64,000 nt of DNA, from contig NZ_CP095049.1 of NCBI RefSeq assembly GCF_022919135.1, positions 5,837,001 through 5,901,000 of the forward strand. Reading direction: 5' to 3'. Numbering within the stretch: the stretch's first letter is position 1; each line of letters begins with the position of its first letter. Source of the DNA: Hymenobacter cellulosivorans (GTDB taxonomy: Bacteria; Bacteroidota; Bacteroidia; Cytophagales; Hymenobacteraceae). Below are positions 47,631 through 55,761 of this stretch, piece after piece. The notes under the pieces are model-generated. The model was given only the letters and a program-made list of their open reading frames with translations, searched no databases and was not told the DNA's origin. The position numbers were made by a program, and so were the translations under genes.

Positions 47631-50003
47631 CTAGAGCTTAATACTGTCGGGAATAGCAGCGCCTTGGGTATTGAGCTGCTCGAGCAGGTTGTCGGTGGCA
47701 ATAGTATCTACGGCTTCTTCGCGGCGGCGACGCGGCTCCGACTCTGACACACAGATGTACTTTTTGGTGATTTTGCTGGCCGGCCGCGGGAAGGGTCCCA
47801 TGGTAATATCAAGCTCTTTATCCTTATAAAGCTTTTCCATGTAGGTGCCAAAGATGGGCAGAGCCATCCGGCCGCCTTCGCCCTGCTGGGAACCGTAGAA
47901 GTGAATACTGCGGTCTTCACCGCCCACCCAAACGCCGGTCACGAGGTCCTTGGTGACGCCCATGTACCAGCCGTCGGAGTAGTTGGAAGTGGTGCCGGTT
48001 TTGCCGCCAATCTGATTGTCTTTTTTCCAGAGGTCGTACTCCCACAGGGCTTGCGAGGTGCCGCCGGGTTCGTCCATGCCGCCGCGCAGCATATAGAGCA
48101 TCAACCAAGCTGTTTCGGAGGGAATCGCGCGCTTCTGCTTGGGGTCGAATTGCTTGATGACGTTGCCGTTGCGGTCTTCGATGCGGGTAATAAATTGGGG
48201 TTCGCTCTGAAAGCCATTGTTGACGAAGGTGCTGTAGGCGTCCACCATTTCGTACACGTTCACGTCGCCACCCGAGCCCAAGCCGATGCTGGGCACCGGC
48301 AGTAAGGGGCTCTGAATACCGACTTTGTGGGCGTACTTAGCCACGTTCTCCCACCCCACTTTCTCCGTGAGCTGCGCCGTGACGGAGTTGACCGAGCGGG
48401 CCATGGCGTGGCGCAGCGTCATGTTGATGCCGGTGTACTCCCGGGTCACGTTGTCGGGCTGCCACTCCATGTCCTTGCCGTTTTCAACGTACTTAATAGT
48501 TACACGCTGGTCCCGGATTCGGTCGCAGGGTGTGTAGCCGTTGTCGAGGGCGGTGAGGTAGACGAAGGGCTTGAAGGTAGAACCTGCTTGGCGGCGGCCC
48601 TGCTTCACATGGTCATACTTAAAGAAGCGGTAGTTGATGCCACCCACCCAGGCCTTGACGTGACCCGTGAAGGGGTCCATGGTCATCATGCCCGCGTGCA
48701 GGAAGTGCTTGTAGTAGGCCAGCGAGTCGAGGGGGGAAAGGACCAGCGTGGTGTCGCCGTCGCCTTTCCAGGTAAAGACCTTCATCGGACGCTTGGCGTG
48801 TAGGGCCGAGTCGAGGCGGGCAGGCTGGCCCTGGTAGCGTTTGGCCAGCTCCTTGTAGAGCTCGGTACGCTTGATCTGGGTTTCGATAAAGCCGGGAATT
48901 TCCTTGCCCTCATCATCTACCCAGGGGTTGCCGCCGCGGTTGCGCCAGAACCGGTCGAACTGCTGCTGCAGCTTTTTCATGCGGTCCTGCACGGCGTCCT
49001 CGGCGTGGGCCTGCATGCGGGAGTCAATGGTGGTGTAAATTTTTAGCCCGTCGCGGTACATGTCGTAGCCGTTGGCCTCGCACCACTTATTTACGAACTG
49101 GCTGACGGCCCCCCGGAAATACGTGTCGGGCCCGTCGATGTGCTTCTCGACCCGGTACTGCAGGGCAATGGGCTGCTGTTGGAGCGAGTCGGTGGCTTTG
49201 GCCGTCAGTACGCCGGCCTGGCCCATGCGTTCCAGCACCAAGTTGCGGCGCTTGCGGGCCGTTTCGGGGTGAAAGCGCGGGTTGAAGGCTGTGGGATTGT
49301 TGAGCATGCCCACCAGCATGGCGGCCTCTTCGGGCTTGAGGCTGTCGGGCGAAGTATTGAAAAAGGTTTTAGCCGCGACTTTGATACCGAAGGCCTGGGA
49401 ACCGTATTCCACGGTGTTGAGGTACATCCGCAGAATTTCTTCCTTGGTGTAGCGCTTTTCCAGCTCTACGGCCGTCAGCCACTCCTTGGTTTTGCTGATC
49501 AGGGTGCTGACGATGGGAATATGGCCGAGCACGCCCCGCTCGCCGCGGCGGGTTTTGTAGAGGTTTTTGGCCAGCTGTTGGGTGATGGTCGAGCCGCCGC
49601 CGTTGCGGCCGCCGCCGGCCACAGCCCGGGCCAAAGCCGTGAGGTCGATGCCCGAATGCTCATAAAAGCGGATGTCCTCAGTGGCAACCAAGGCCTTAAC
49701 CAGCACCGGCGAAATCTGGTTGAACGGCACCGGGGAGCGGTTTTCCCGAAAGTATTTGCCCAGCAGCACCCCGTCGGCGGTGTAGAGCTCGGAAGCCTGC
49801 TCTACTTTGGGGCTTTCCATTTCCTCCAGGCTCGGCGACTTGCCAAACAAGAACAGGAAATTGCTTTTTACCAGGATGGGATACAGCAGAAAAACGCCGA
49901 CCGACACCACAAAAACACCCCACATGGCCCGCGAAACGAGGTTGGGCCAGCGGCGCTTGGGAACGGTGGTCGGGGTGGGTTTCGGTTGTTCGGAAGCGGA
50001 CAT
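47631..50003 (-). CDS. Class A penicillin-binding protein (transglycosylase/transpeptidase)
   Basis: The 790-residue protein has one N-terminal membrane anchor (about 25-48). The GT51 glycosyltransferase domain shows A-T-E-D-I-R-F-Y-E-H-S-G-I-D near 110 and G-G-S-T-I-T-Q-Q-L-A-K-N near 136. The transpeptidase domain has the active serine in G-S-T-F-K-P-F near 480, S-V-N near 540 and K-T-G-T-T near 665. It polymerises and cross-links peptidoglycan on the outside of the inner membrane. The length and order fit PBP1A. A TATATTTG box lies about 50 bases upstream. Confidence 0.94.
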   Translation of the reverse strand: MSASEQPKPTPTTVPKRRWPNLVSRAMWGVFVVSVGVFLLYPILVKSNFLFLFGKSPSLEEMESPKVEQASELYTADGVLLGKYFRENRSPVPFNQISPVLVKALVATEDIRFYEHSGIDLTALARAVAGGGRNGGGSTITQQLAKNLYKTRRGERGVLGHIPIVSTLISKTKEWLTAVELEKRYTKEEILRMYLNTVEYGSQAFGIKVAAKTFFNTSPDSLKPEEAAMLVGMLNNPTAFNPRFHPETARKRRNLVLERMGQAGVLTAKATDSLQQQPIALQYRVEKHIDGPDTYFRGAVSQFVNKWCEANGYDMYRDGLKIYTTIDSRMQAHAEDAVQDRMKKLQQQFDRFWRNRGGNPWVDDEGKEIPGFIETQIKRTELYKELAKRYQGQPARLDSALHAKRPMKVFTWKGDGDTTLVLSPLDSLAYYKHFLHAGMMTMDPFTGHVKAWVGGINYRFFKYDHVKQGRRQAGSTFKPFVYLTALDNGYTPCDRIRDQRVTIKYVENGKDMEWQPDNVTREYTGINMTLRHAMARSVNSVTAQLTEKVGWENVAKYAHKVGIQSPLLPVPSIGLGSGGDVNVYEMVDAYSTFVNNGFQSEPQFITRIEDRNGNVIKQFDPKQKRAIPSETAWLMLYMLRGGMDEPGGTSQALWEYDLWKKDNQIGGKTGTTSNYSDGWYMGVTKDLVTGVWVGGEDRSIHFYGSQQGEGGRMALPIFGTYMEKLYKDKELDITMGPFPRPASKITKKYICVSESEPRRRREEAVDTIATDNLLEQLNTQGAAIPDSIKL

Positions 50004-50052
50004 TCGGGACAGATATAGTCAGGAGGAGCCTGAGCTCCCGGCAACTGAAGTG

Positions 50053-50060
50053 CAAATATA
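50053..50060 (-). promoter_or_regulatory. Candidate -7 box of the PBP1A-type gene
   Basis: TATATTTG on the minus strand, 50-57 bases upstream of the start at 50003, fits TAnnTTTG. No TTG at -33. Confidence 0.45.
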
Positions 50061-50095
50061 CCAGTTAGCGGCGGCCCGATAAGCGGCCAGTGCCA

Positions 50096-50512
50096 TTACA
50101 TAGTAGCTATTTGCACGGGCTGGGCAGCACGGCCCAGCTCCGCCGCCCGCCGACTGCGCCAGGTAGCCAGCACGATGAGCAGGCCTTTGCCCGTATCCAG
50201 CAGCAGGTTGTCGAGGCGGCCGTAGCCGAGGTACAGGCCCAGCCCGATACCTATCCACCACACTCCCAGCAGGTAGCACAGCGTGGCGTAGTGGGGCTGC
50301 CGCTGCCACACCTGCCACAGCGCCACGGCAGCAACCAATGAAACGAACAGTAGCAGCCAGGCCAGGGCGAAGGCCATAAAGCGGGTGTCGGCGGTGGCGG
50401 TTACACCAAATTTGTTCAGCACCACATCCGGCGCCGCAAAGCCACCGATGGTAAGGGCCAGCTCAATAACCAGGGCCAGAAACAGAAGAAGGAGCAGCGC
50501 GGTACGGGCCAT
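50096..50512 (-). CDS. Four-helix integral membrane protein
   Basis: From the ATG at 50512 the product is 138 residues, starting M-A-R-T-A-L-L-L-L-L-F. Four hydrophobic segments follow (about 5-25, 46-65, 78-97 and 105-118). An upstream frame extension has no protein character. Family unknown. It is the last gene of the membrane-protein series at 50.1-54.2 kb but is separated from it by 188 bases, with an imperfect CAATG...CATTG palindrome at 50566-50591. It may have its own promoter. Confidence 0.65.
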   Translation of the reverse strand: MARTALLLLLFLALVIELALTIGGFAAPDVVLNKFGVTATADTRFMAFALAWLLLFVSLVAAVALWQVWQRQPHYATLCYLLGVWWIGIGLGLYLGYGRLDNLLLDTGKGLLIVLATWRSRRAAELGRAAQPVQIATM

Positions 50513-50565
50513 GCGGTGGGGCAAAACGGTGGGAGGCCGTAAGCTAAGGAAATCAGCGGGGGCGA

Positions 50566-50591
50566 CAATGCCCTCTGCCCAGGGGACATTG
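50566..50591. promoter_or_regulatory. Imperfect palindrome before the four-helix gene
   Basis: CAATG (50566-50570) and CATTG (50587-50591) bracket a CCTCTG/CAGGGG-type inner repeat. It lies about 55 bases upstream of the start at 50512. It could be an operator; the evidence is only the symmetry. Confidence 0.3.
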
Positions 50592-50700
50592 GCCGGAGGG
50601 CAAGTGGCACGCGCTGCCGCTCGCCTGACAAGGACTGGTGAAAGGCAAATGGAAAACCAGGAAACTTGAGCGGCTTGCCGGTGGCAGCCCACGCCGGTTG

Positions 50701-50823
50701 TTACAGCTTCAGCAGCAGCCCAATGAAGGCCAGCAAACTCACCAGTGCAGCCCCACCGTAGCTGCCGATGGCCGCCAAGCGCCACAGAGCCTTCCAGAAA
50801 AAGCTGTCTACTTCATCGGCCAT
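50701..50823 (-). CDS. 40-residue single-pass membrane microprotein
   Basis: A short reading frame from ATG at 50823 to TAA at 50701 gives 40 residues: M-A-D-E-V-D-S-F-F-W-K, then an Ala/Gly/Leu-rich membrane helix (about 16-37), ending L-L-K-L. It overlaps the preceding gene by 11 bases, its start lying inside that gene's last codons. This looks like translational coupling. The amphipathic head plus one helix is a usual layout for membrane microproteins that adjust a larger partner. Confidence 0.55.
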   Translation of the reverse strand: MADEVDSFFWKALWRLAAIGSYGGAALVSLLAFIGLLLKL

Positions 50824-51022
50824 CCGCCATGCCACCCGTGAACAGCACTCCGCAGCCCACCGTCCAAGCCGTGAAAAATCGGCTGGCCAATGGTGTATTA
50901 GGCCACACTTCGGAGCTAAAGACCATATTCATCAGGCCAAAAACCAGAGCACCAAGCACCCACCACAGCCGCTGCGGAATTACGCGCAGCAGCAGCTGAC
51001 CCAAGCGCAGCACGGCACTCAT
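50813..51022 (-). CDS. Small two-helix membrane protein
   Basis: The 69-residue protein has two hydrophobic segments (about 17-34 and 48-64) joined by a short polar loop. It starts at an ATG that shares the ATGA overlap with the gene before it (51019-51022) and overlaps the microprotein gene after it. Family unknown. The tight overlaps show it is translated as part of one polycistronic message. Confidence 0.6.
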   Translation of the reverse strand: MSAVLRLGQLLLRVIPQRLWWVLGALVFGLMNMVFSSEVWPNTPLASRFFTAWTVGCGVLFTGGMADGR

Positions 51023-51402
51023 GCTCCGGTTTCGAGCCAGCCGCTGCCCAGCACCAGCACTGCCACCCCGCAGCCGGCCACCACCAAGTGAAACAGCATT
51101 CCTAGTACAAAAACGAAAGCCCCGCGCATGCCCTGCAGCTCAATGCTGTGGCCCAGCCGCCACATGGGCGCAGTGGTATAGCGAGCCACCAGAACGTTGG
51201 CCCCCAGCATCAGGGCTAGGGCCGTCCAGTCGTTGTAAACCAGTTCGGTGAGCCACTGCCCGGTTTCGGAGGCGCTGTGGCCGGCCCGGTAGAAGTCGGG
51301 CAGCTGCAGCCACAGCCAGAGCACGGCTACTACGGCTACCAGAATACCGAGGCTACGGCCCGCAGAAGGCCATTTCAGGGGTGAATTGCTGAGCGTTTTC
51401 AT
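51019..51402 (-). CDS. Three-helix membrane protein
   Basis: From the ATG at 51402 the product has 127 residues. A positively charged N-terminus (K-T-L-S-N-S-P-L-K-W) precedes hydrophobic segments near 17-35, 56-72 and 95-120. It contains a conserved-looking loop T-A-P-M-W-R-L-G-H-S-I-E. The frame extends upstream to 51540, but that part overlaps the preceding gene. Its stop overlaps the next gene by 4 bases (ATGA). Family unknown. Confidence 0.6.
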   Translation of the reverse strand: MKTLSNSPLKWPSAGRSLGILVAVVAVLWLWLQLPDFYRAGHSASETGQWLTELVYNDWTALALMLGANVLVARYTTAPMWRLGHSIELQGMRGAFVFVLGMLFHLVVAGCGVAVLVLGSGWLETGA

Positions 51403-51431
51403 ACTTTTTGGGCGGATAACCGAGTACTCCA

Positions 51432-51839
51432 TTAGTAAGGCGAATTGGTAGCGGGAGAAGAATGCTGCCAGGTTTCCAGTAACCCGGCTAGGCTGATCAG
51501 GCAACCTATTCCGTAGCCTACCGCCAAGCCGGCACCCCACTCGTGTAGCTCATTTTGCATGTCCGTCGACATAAACAGCAGCACGCAGCAGAACTCGTGA
51601 GCCAGCGTAATACCCCAATGGGTAAGAGCTGATTGCCGACGGCCTTTGCCACGTACCAGTTTCCAGCGCAGAAAATAGAGCACTAAGCCGGGGATGGCGA
51701 TACCGCAGAGCAGCCCAAACACGAGCAGAACGTTCATGCCGATGATGGTCAGCGTGTCTTTGGTTTGCTGGGCCCCGGCCAGCCAGCGGCTCGTAACGGA
51801 TAGGTCGGCCGGCGGGGCTGCGGTTATGGTTATAGGCAT
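51432..51839 (-). CDS. Three- or four-helix membrane protein
   Basis: The 135-residue protein has a soluble N-terminal stretch of about 28 residues and hydrophobic segments near 30-55, 76-92 and 103-120, with a charged loop (R-G-K-G-R-R-Q-S) between the first two. No family is recognised. It lies 29 bases from each neighbour in the membrane-protein series and shares orientation with them. Confidence 0.6.
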   Translation of the reverse strand: MPITITAAPPADLSVTSRWLAGAQQTKDTLTIIGMNVLLVFGLLCGIAIPGLVLYFLRWKLVRGKGRRQSALTHWGITLAHEFCCVLLFMSTDMQNELHEWGAGLAVGYGIGCLISLAGLLETWQHSSPATNSPY

Positions 51840-51868
51840 GATGTAGATAGATGAAAAAGGAAAGTCCG

Positions 51869-52114
51869 TTACAGGCTAGCCAGAATGTCGGGGCCCTGGG
51901 GCGACCAAATGGTCATGAGCAAAAACACGGACCCGAGCAGCAGGGCCAGCACGGCGCTGGCTACGGGCAGTACCAGATACAGCAGGCGCTGCCGGCGCAC
52001 GTCGGGGGCGGCGGCCCGCTCTTGCCAGGCCAGCACGAGGGCCAGCACCAGCACGCCGCCCACGCAGAGCAGCACCAGCAGCAGGCTAAGCCCGAATTGA
52101 GCAAGTGGATTCAT
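51869..52114 (-). CDS. Two-helix membrane protein
   Basis: The 81-residue protein consists of two hydrophobic helices (about 7-30 and 46-69) around a basic loop (P-D-V-R-R-Q-R-L). Positive residues in the loop suggest that the loop is cytoplasmic. Unknown family; third gene of the series counted from the DUF4153-type gene. Confidence 0.6.
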   Translation of the reverse strand: MNPLAQFGLSLLLVLLCVGGVLVLALVLAWQERAAAPDVRRQRLLYLVLPVASAVLALLLGSVFLLMTIWSPQGPDILASL

Positions 52115-52168
52115 GAGGGAAGGCTTGGGGAAATTACCTAGGAAGGTGGCGAAGGCAGTGCCGCGGGT

Positions 52169-52546
52169 TTAGTAGTAGCCTGGGGTAGGCGGGGAATTGT
52201 CGAGGGCCAGGGCTAGGCCAAGAATCATGAGCAGGATGCTGAACAACTGAAAGCCTACTAGAGCCACGTTCCAGATCAGGCTGAGCCCGAACAGCCACCA
52301 AGCCGCCTGGGGCAGATGCGGGCTGATCCGGCGCCACTGCCGAAACACGCCGTATTTCCAGATGAGCAGGTGGATGGCCAGAAAGCTGAGCAGGGCCAGG
52401 ATTTCGCCCAGGTTTTGCTCGATGCCCACCGCCAGCCCCAGGCTAAACAGGGTCCTCCAGCCGGCCACAACTCCCACCGTCAGAGCCACGGAGTGCAGAC
52501 AGTGCCGGGCGGCTTGGGCCGTTGCCTGGTTCCAGAGGCTATTCAC
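52169..52546 (-). CDS. Three-helix membrane protein next to the DUF4153-type gene
   Basis: The 125-residue protein has hydrophobic segments near 18-38, 45-63 and 82-115 and a basic loop (F-R-Q-W-R-R-I). It overlaps the end of the DUF4153-type gene by 8 bases, so the two are translated together. It has no motif that names a family. Confidence 0.6.
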   Translation of the reverse strand: MNSLWNQATAQAARHCLHSVALTVGVVAGWRTLFSLGLAVGIEQNLGEILALLSFLAIHLLIWKYGVFRQWRRISPHLPQAAWWLFGLSLIWNVALVGFQLFSILLMILGLALALDNSPPTPGYY

Positions 52547-54158
52547 GGCGGCTCAGCTCCTGGTAAGCCCGGTAGTCGGCCCAGGTATAGCTGGGCCAGT
52601 GGCGCATGCTTTGCCGCGACTGGAACTCCAGGATGCGGCGCTCCAGCTGCTGCTGGGCCTCGGCTGCGGGCAGCGGCACCCAGGTGCTGTAGTTGTTTTC
52701 CTGTACCAGGCGCCGGCCCGTGAGCAAGGCCTTATGAGCCGCCAGCTCGGGCAACACCCGGTCGGGCATGTCGAGCAGGAAGCCGTAGTCAATTTCGGCA
52801 AAGCGGGCCTGCAGGTTGTAGCGGGCAATCCAGATTTCCCAGTTGCCGCAGGCCAGCAGCACCATCACGGCATAAGCGGCCAGGGCATTGAGGCGAAACA
52901 GCGCATACGCCGAGCGGCGCTGCCAGATTTTGAGCAGCACAGTAGCCAGCCCGAAGAAAGTCAGCAGTAGAAAGCCATACACTCCGATGCGCTTGTAAGC
53001 CAGGCCGGTGTATTGAATATAATAGTAGTTGCGCAGCCCCACCGATATGGCCAGTACTGCGTTTTGCAGTACCCACACCGTGGCGGCGCGGCGCAGCAAG
53101 GGCAGGCCCGGCTGGTAGAAATTCAGGTTGCGGCGAAAAAACCACAGCACGATACCCATGGCAACCAGAATGCTCAGAATCAGTACGTAGGTGCCCTCGT
53201 GCACAAACTGCGTGAGGTCGAAGCCCTTGGCCGGCACGAAGCCAAACCAGATCCAGCGAATATCAATGACGTTGACGACCAGCAGCAGCACGTTGACCAA
53301 GCCAATCAAGCTCAGGGCCATCAGGTATTCGCGGCGCAAATCCAGTACCCCAAACGATTTGGTGCGAAAATCAGGGCGGCGCACGGCAAAGGACGCTACC
53401 TGGTCCCGGCTCCGGCGCACAAACTCCCCAAAGCGCGACTCCTGATCGGCGAAGTAATGCACCGGGATGATGAAAATGGCCCCGGCAGTGAGTACCAGAC
53501 CCAGCCCGAAAAACAGCAGGTGCAGCACCGATGGCCAGGCGAAGAGCTGGTCCAGGACTTCACCAATGGCATCCAGGATTCGGCCTGCCAGGTCGTTATA
53601 CTTCGGGTTGGCAATGGCAAACAGCACGTGAAACACCAGCAGCGCGGCCAATGGCACTACCAGCAAACGGCCGTAGTAGCGCGTGCGGTTCAGACGGCCG
53701 TCCAGGTTGTGGGGCAGGCGTACCATTTGGGCTAGGCGCTGCACGGCCGGCAGCAGGTTACCGAGCCCCGTGAGCAGGGCGTAGCCCACCAGCTTCAAAT
53801 GGCCCTGATTGACGTAGCCCAGCCAAACTGCCAAGGAAGCCACTGCACTCAGTTGGGCCGCGCCCGACCCGTACACGGCCACCATCAGGGCGCTGAGCAC
53901 GGTGCCACCAAGCGTGAGCCAGAAGTAGCCCGAGCGCCACACCGCCGCGTGTCGGGGCAGACTGGCTAACACGCCCCCTACCACAAATACGGTGTAGAGC
54001 AGCATATTCAGGGCCATGCGCTCCTGCCAGAACAGCACGTCGAACAGGATGGCGCCCACCGGCAGCAGCAGCTTCTGCAGGGCAGTGAGGGGAAACGGCC
54101 GGGTTGCCGAGTGGCCAGCAGCCGGCCATTGGGCCGCTGCGGAGGTTAGCGTCGTCAT
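52539..54158 (-). CDS. DUF4153/DUF4173-type polytopic membrane protein
   Basis: The 539-residue protein has about twelve hydrophobic segments. N-terminal and central parts (A-I-L-F-D-V-L-F-W-Q-E-R-M-A-L-N and R-E-Y-L-M-A-L-S-L-I-G-L-V-N-V-L-L-L) fit the DUF4153/DUF4173 group found in many Bacteroidota and Firmicutes; the function of the group is unknown. A soluble C-terminal tail (about 430-539) is rich in Tyr, Arg and Gln. It is the first gene of a series of membrane proteins reading to 50096. Its promoter region carries a palindrome also found before the regulator unit. Confidence 0.8.
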   Translation of the reverse strand: MTTLTSAAAQWPAAGHSATRPFPLTALQKLLLPVGAILFDVLFWQERMALNMLLYTVFVVGGVLASLPRHAAVWRSGYFWLTLGGTVLSALMVAVYGSGAAQLSAVASLAVWLGYVNQGHLKLVGYALLTGLGNLLPAVQRLAQMVRLPHNLDGRLNRTRYYGRLLVVPLAALLVFHVLFAIANPKYNDLAGRILDAIGEVLDQLFAWPSVLHLLFFGLGLVLTAGAIFIIPVHYFADQESRFGEFVRRSRDQVASFAVRRPDFRTKSFGVLDLRREYLMALSLIGLVNVLLLVVNVIDIRWIWFGFVPAKGFDLTQFVHEGTYVLILSILVAMGIVLWFFRRNLNFYQPGLPLLRRAATVWVLQNAVLAISVGLRNYYYIQYTGLAYKRIGVYGFLLLTFFGLATVLLKIWQRRSAYALFRLNALAAYAVMVLLACGNWEIWIARYNLQARFAEIDYGFLLDMPDRVLPELAAHKALLTGRRLVQENNYSTWVPLPAAEAQQQLERRILEFQSRQSMRHWPSYTWADYRAYQELSRRE

Positions 54159-54180
54159 GTTAGGTTATTTTTTTAAAAGA

Positions 54181-54199
54181 ACTTTGAATTACAAAGTGC
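54181..54199. promoter_or_regulatory. Operator copy 1 (CTTTG-N5-CAAAG)
   Basis: ACTTTGAATTACAAAGTGC lies 23-41 bases before the DUF4153-type gene. Its complement matches the site at 55173-55191 at 17 of 19 positions. The core is a palindrome CTTTG-N5-CAAAG. It is the likely target of the winged-helix regulator encoded next to it. Confidence 0.7.
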
Positions 54200-54212
54200 G
54201 AAGGCAAAAAAA

Positions 54213-54512
54213 CTACGCGGACCCGCGCAGTAATTTTTCGAGGGCCGTCAGGTGGTCCTGAAACGCCGATTTGCCCTCTGTGGAAGCCTGGTAAGTGGTA
54301 TTGGGCTTCTTGCCCACAAACTGCTTGTTGACCAGCACGTAGCCCGCTTTTTCCAGGGCCGACACGTGGCTGGCTAAGTTGCCGTCGGTCAGGTCGAGGG
54401 CGTCTTTCAGCTCATTAAAGCTCACGGATTCATTGGCCATGAGCACTGCCATGACGCCCAACCGCACCCGGTTGTCGAAAGCCTTATTGAGCGTATGGAT
54501 GAGGTGTTTCAC
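54213..54512 (-). CDS. Winged-helix transcriptional regulator
   Basis: The 99-residue protein is a single winged-helix domain: L-N-K-A-F-D-N-R-V-R-L-G-V-M-A-V-L (about 8-24), F-N-E-L-K-D-A-L-D-L-T-D-G-N-L-A-S-H-V-S-A-L-E-K-A-G-Y-V (about 33-60) with the recognition helix, then the wing with K-P-N-T-T-Y. It fits the PF13601-like group of small ArsR/MarR-type repressors. Its start overlaps the stop of the membrane gene before it by 4 bases, so the pair is coupled. Probably it binds the palindromes at 54181 and 55173. Confidence 0.9.
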   Translation of the reverse strand: MKHLIHTLNKAFDNRVRLGVMAVLMANESVSFNELKDALDLTDGNLASHVSALEKAGYVLVNKQFVGKKPNTTYQASTEGKSAFQDHLTALEKLLRGSA

Positions 54513-55162
54513 AGCGTAGGCCGAGGCGCCCGTTCGTAGCGGTTATACATGAGTAAGCCGTAGCCGATATGGCCCAGCCCAAAGCCCAGAGCGAAGAAAA
54601 TCAGGCCCCAGCCGGGCAGCAGGATTGCTACCAGGCCCAGAGCCATCTGAGTCAGGCCCAGCAGCCGGATTTCATCAAGGGTGTATTTGCTGGCGTTGAG
54701 CAGGGCCAGGCCGTAAAACAACAGCAAGCCCGGCACCACGAACGACGCCGCGCCGCGAATATACAACCCGGTGCAGAACAAGCCCCCGGCCACCAGCGGC
54801 AACGCCAGGCTAAGCAGCAACCGGCGCGCCGGCGCATCCCACAGAGTCCGGCCTTCCTGGGTGGCCCGGCGGTGGGTAAAGTAGAAGGCCACCAGCAAAG
54901 CCAGCCCAATCATGCCAATGGCCAGGCCCAGCAGAAAAGGGTAAGCCGCCTGCCGCTCGGCCGTGGAGCCTTCCACTAGGCGCAGAAAGCCCTGGTCGCC
55001 ATAGTGGGTTTGCAAATACCAGTGCCCCAAACCAGTACCAGCCAGGGCCACCACTCCTGCTCCCACTCCCGACAGGCCACTGAGCGACAAAAAGCGGGAA
55101 GACCGCTCCATGATGGCGCGAATCTCGGTGAGTTGAGCAAGTGGATCGGTAGCTGGCTTCAT
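54509..55162 (-). CDS. Polytopic membrane protein paired with the winged-helix regulator
   Basis: From the ATG at 55162 the product has 217 residues. A soluble N-terminus of about 25 residues (P-L-A-Q-L-T-E-I-R-A-I-M-E-R-S-S-R-F) precedes about six hydrophobic segments. The basic loop T-H-R-R-A-T-Q-E-G-R lies mid-protein. The 13 codons upstream of 55162 run through the operator, so the shorter start is preferred. Genes of this kind often sit beside HTH_34-type regulators in Bacteroidota. Function unknown. Confidence 0.7.
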   Translation of the reverse strand: MKPATDPLAQLTEIRAIMERSSRFLSLSGLSGVGAGVVALAGTGLGHWYLQTHYGDQGFLRLVEGSTAERQAAYPFLLGLAIGMIGLALLVAFYFTHRRATQEGRTLWDAPARRLLLSLALPLVAGGLFCTGLYIRGAASFVVPGLLLFYGLALLNASKYTLDEIRLLGLTQMALGLVAILLPGWGLIFFALGFGLGHIGYGLLMYNRYERAPRPTL

Positions 55163-55172
55163 GTCTTTCAGA

Positions 55173-55191
55173 GCACTTTGTAATGCAAAGC
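55173..55191. promoter_or_regulatory. Operator copy 2 (CTTTG-N5-CAAAG)
   Basis: GCACTTTGTAATGCAAAGC agrees with the complement of 54181-54199 at 17 of 19 positions. It overlaps the -7 box (TAGCTTTG on the minus strand), so a bound repressor would block transcription. Confidence 0.75.
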
Positions 55192-55215
55192 TACTAGACA
55201 AACGATATATTGCAA
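55186..55215 (-). promoter_or_regulatory. Promoter of the regulator unit
   Basis: On the minus strand TTG (55213-55215), 19-base spacer and TAGCTTTG (55186-55193) give a full Bacteroidota promoter 24 bases before the ATG at 55162. Confidence 0.75.
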
Positions 55216-55254
55216 GACTTCATACCCAACATTTTTCAATTCTTTATAGACCCT

Positions 55255-55752
55255 ATGCAATACTTGGCCCAGTCCTCTGCTAGTTCTTGGCATTCACTGA
55301 GCCGGCTGCTGCTTGCCACGCTCGGCCAGTATCTGCTCATTATGGTAGTTGGAGCCCTGCTGTGGATACCTTTATCAGTAACCCTCCCGGATAGCAGCGC
55401 CGAACAGCCTTCGCTAGCAGAGGCACTAAAGACATTGCTGACAGATATGGCCTTTCAGTTTGCTATGGCCCTGCAATTCTCCTGGCCCGTAGCCTCTATC
55501 CTGTTGCTGACGCTTGAGGTGTTATACAACTATGCCCAACACTGGCGGCCCTGGCAACGCTGGCTTCTGCTGCTGACGGGCATAACCCTGAGTGCATTTT
55601 TACCCGTACCCTACGTGCGGGCAGCATGGTCGGAATTATTCGATGTGAGTTTGTACTGGGCATTCGAGGTTTGCCGGCCCTGGATTCTGGCTGCCTACCT
55701 GGTTACGCTCTGGGCGAACCGTAACTACCTGCGCTCCGCATCTTCTTCCTAA
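55255..55752 (+). CDS. Four-helix membrane protein, divergent from the regulator unit
   Basis: From the ATG at 55255 the product is 165 residues with hydrophobic segments near 18-40, 70-90, 100-118 and 135-155. The frame is open from a TTG at 55210, but that start overlaps the -33 box of the divergent promoter and adds an unlikely N-terminus. No family is recognised. It is 9 bases before the methyltransferase gene, suggesting one transcript. Confidence 0.6.
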   Translation: MQYLAQSSASSWHSLSRLLLATLGQYLLIMVVGALLWIPLSVTLPDSSAEQPSLAEALKTLLTDMAFQFAMALQFSWPVASILLLTLEVLYNYAQHWRPWQRWLLLLTGITLSAFLPVPYVRAAWSELFDVSLYWAFEVCRPWILAAYLVTLWANRNYLRSASSS

Positions 55753-55761
55753 CACTTCCTC

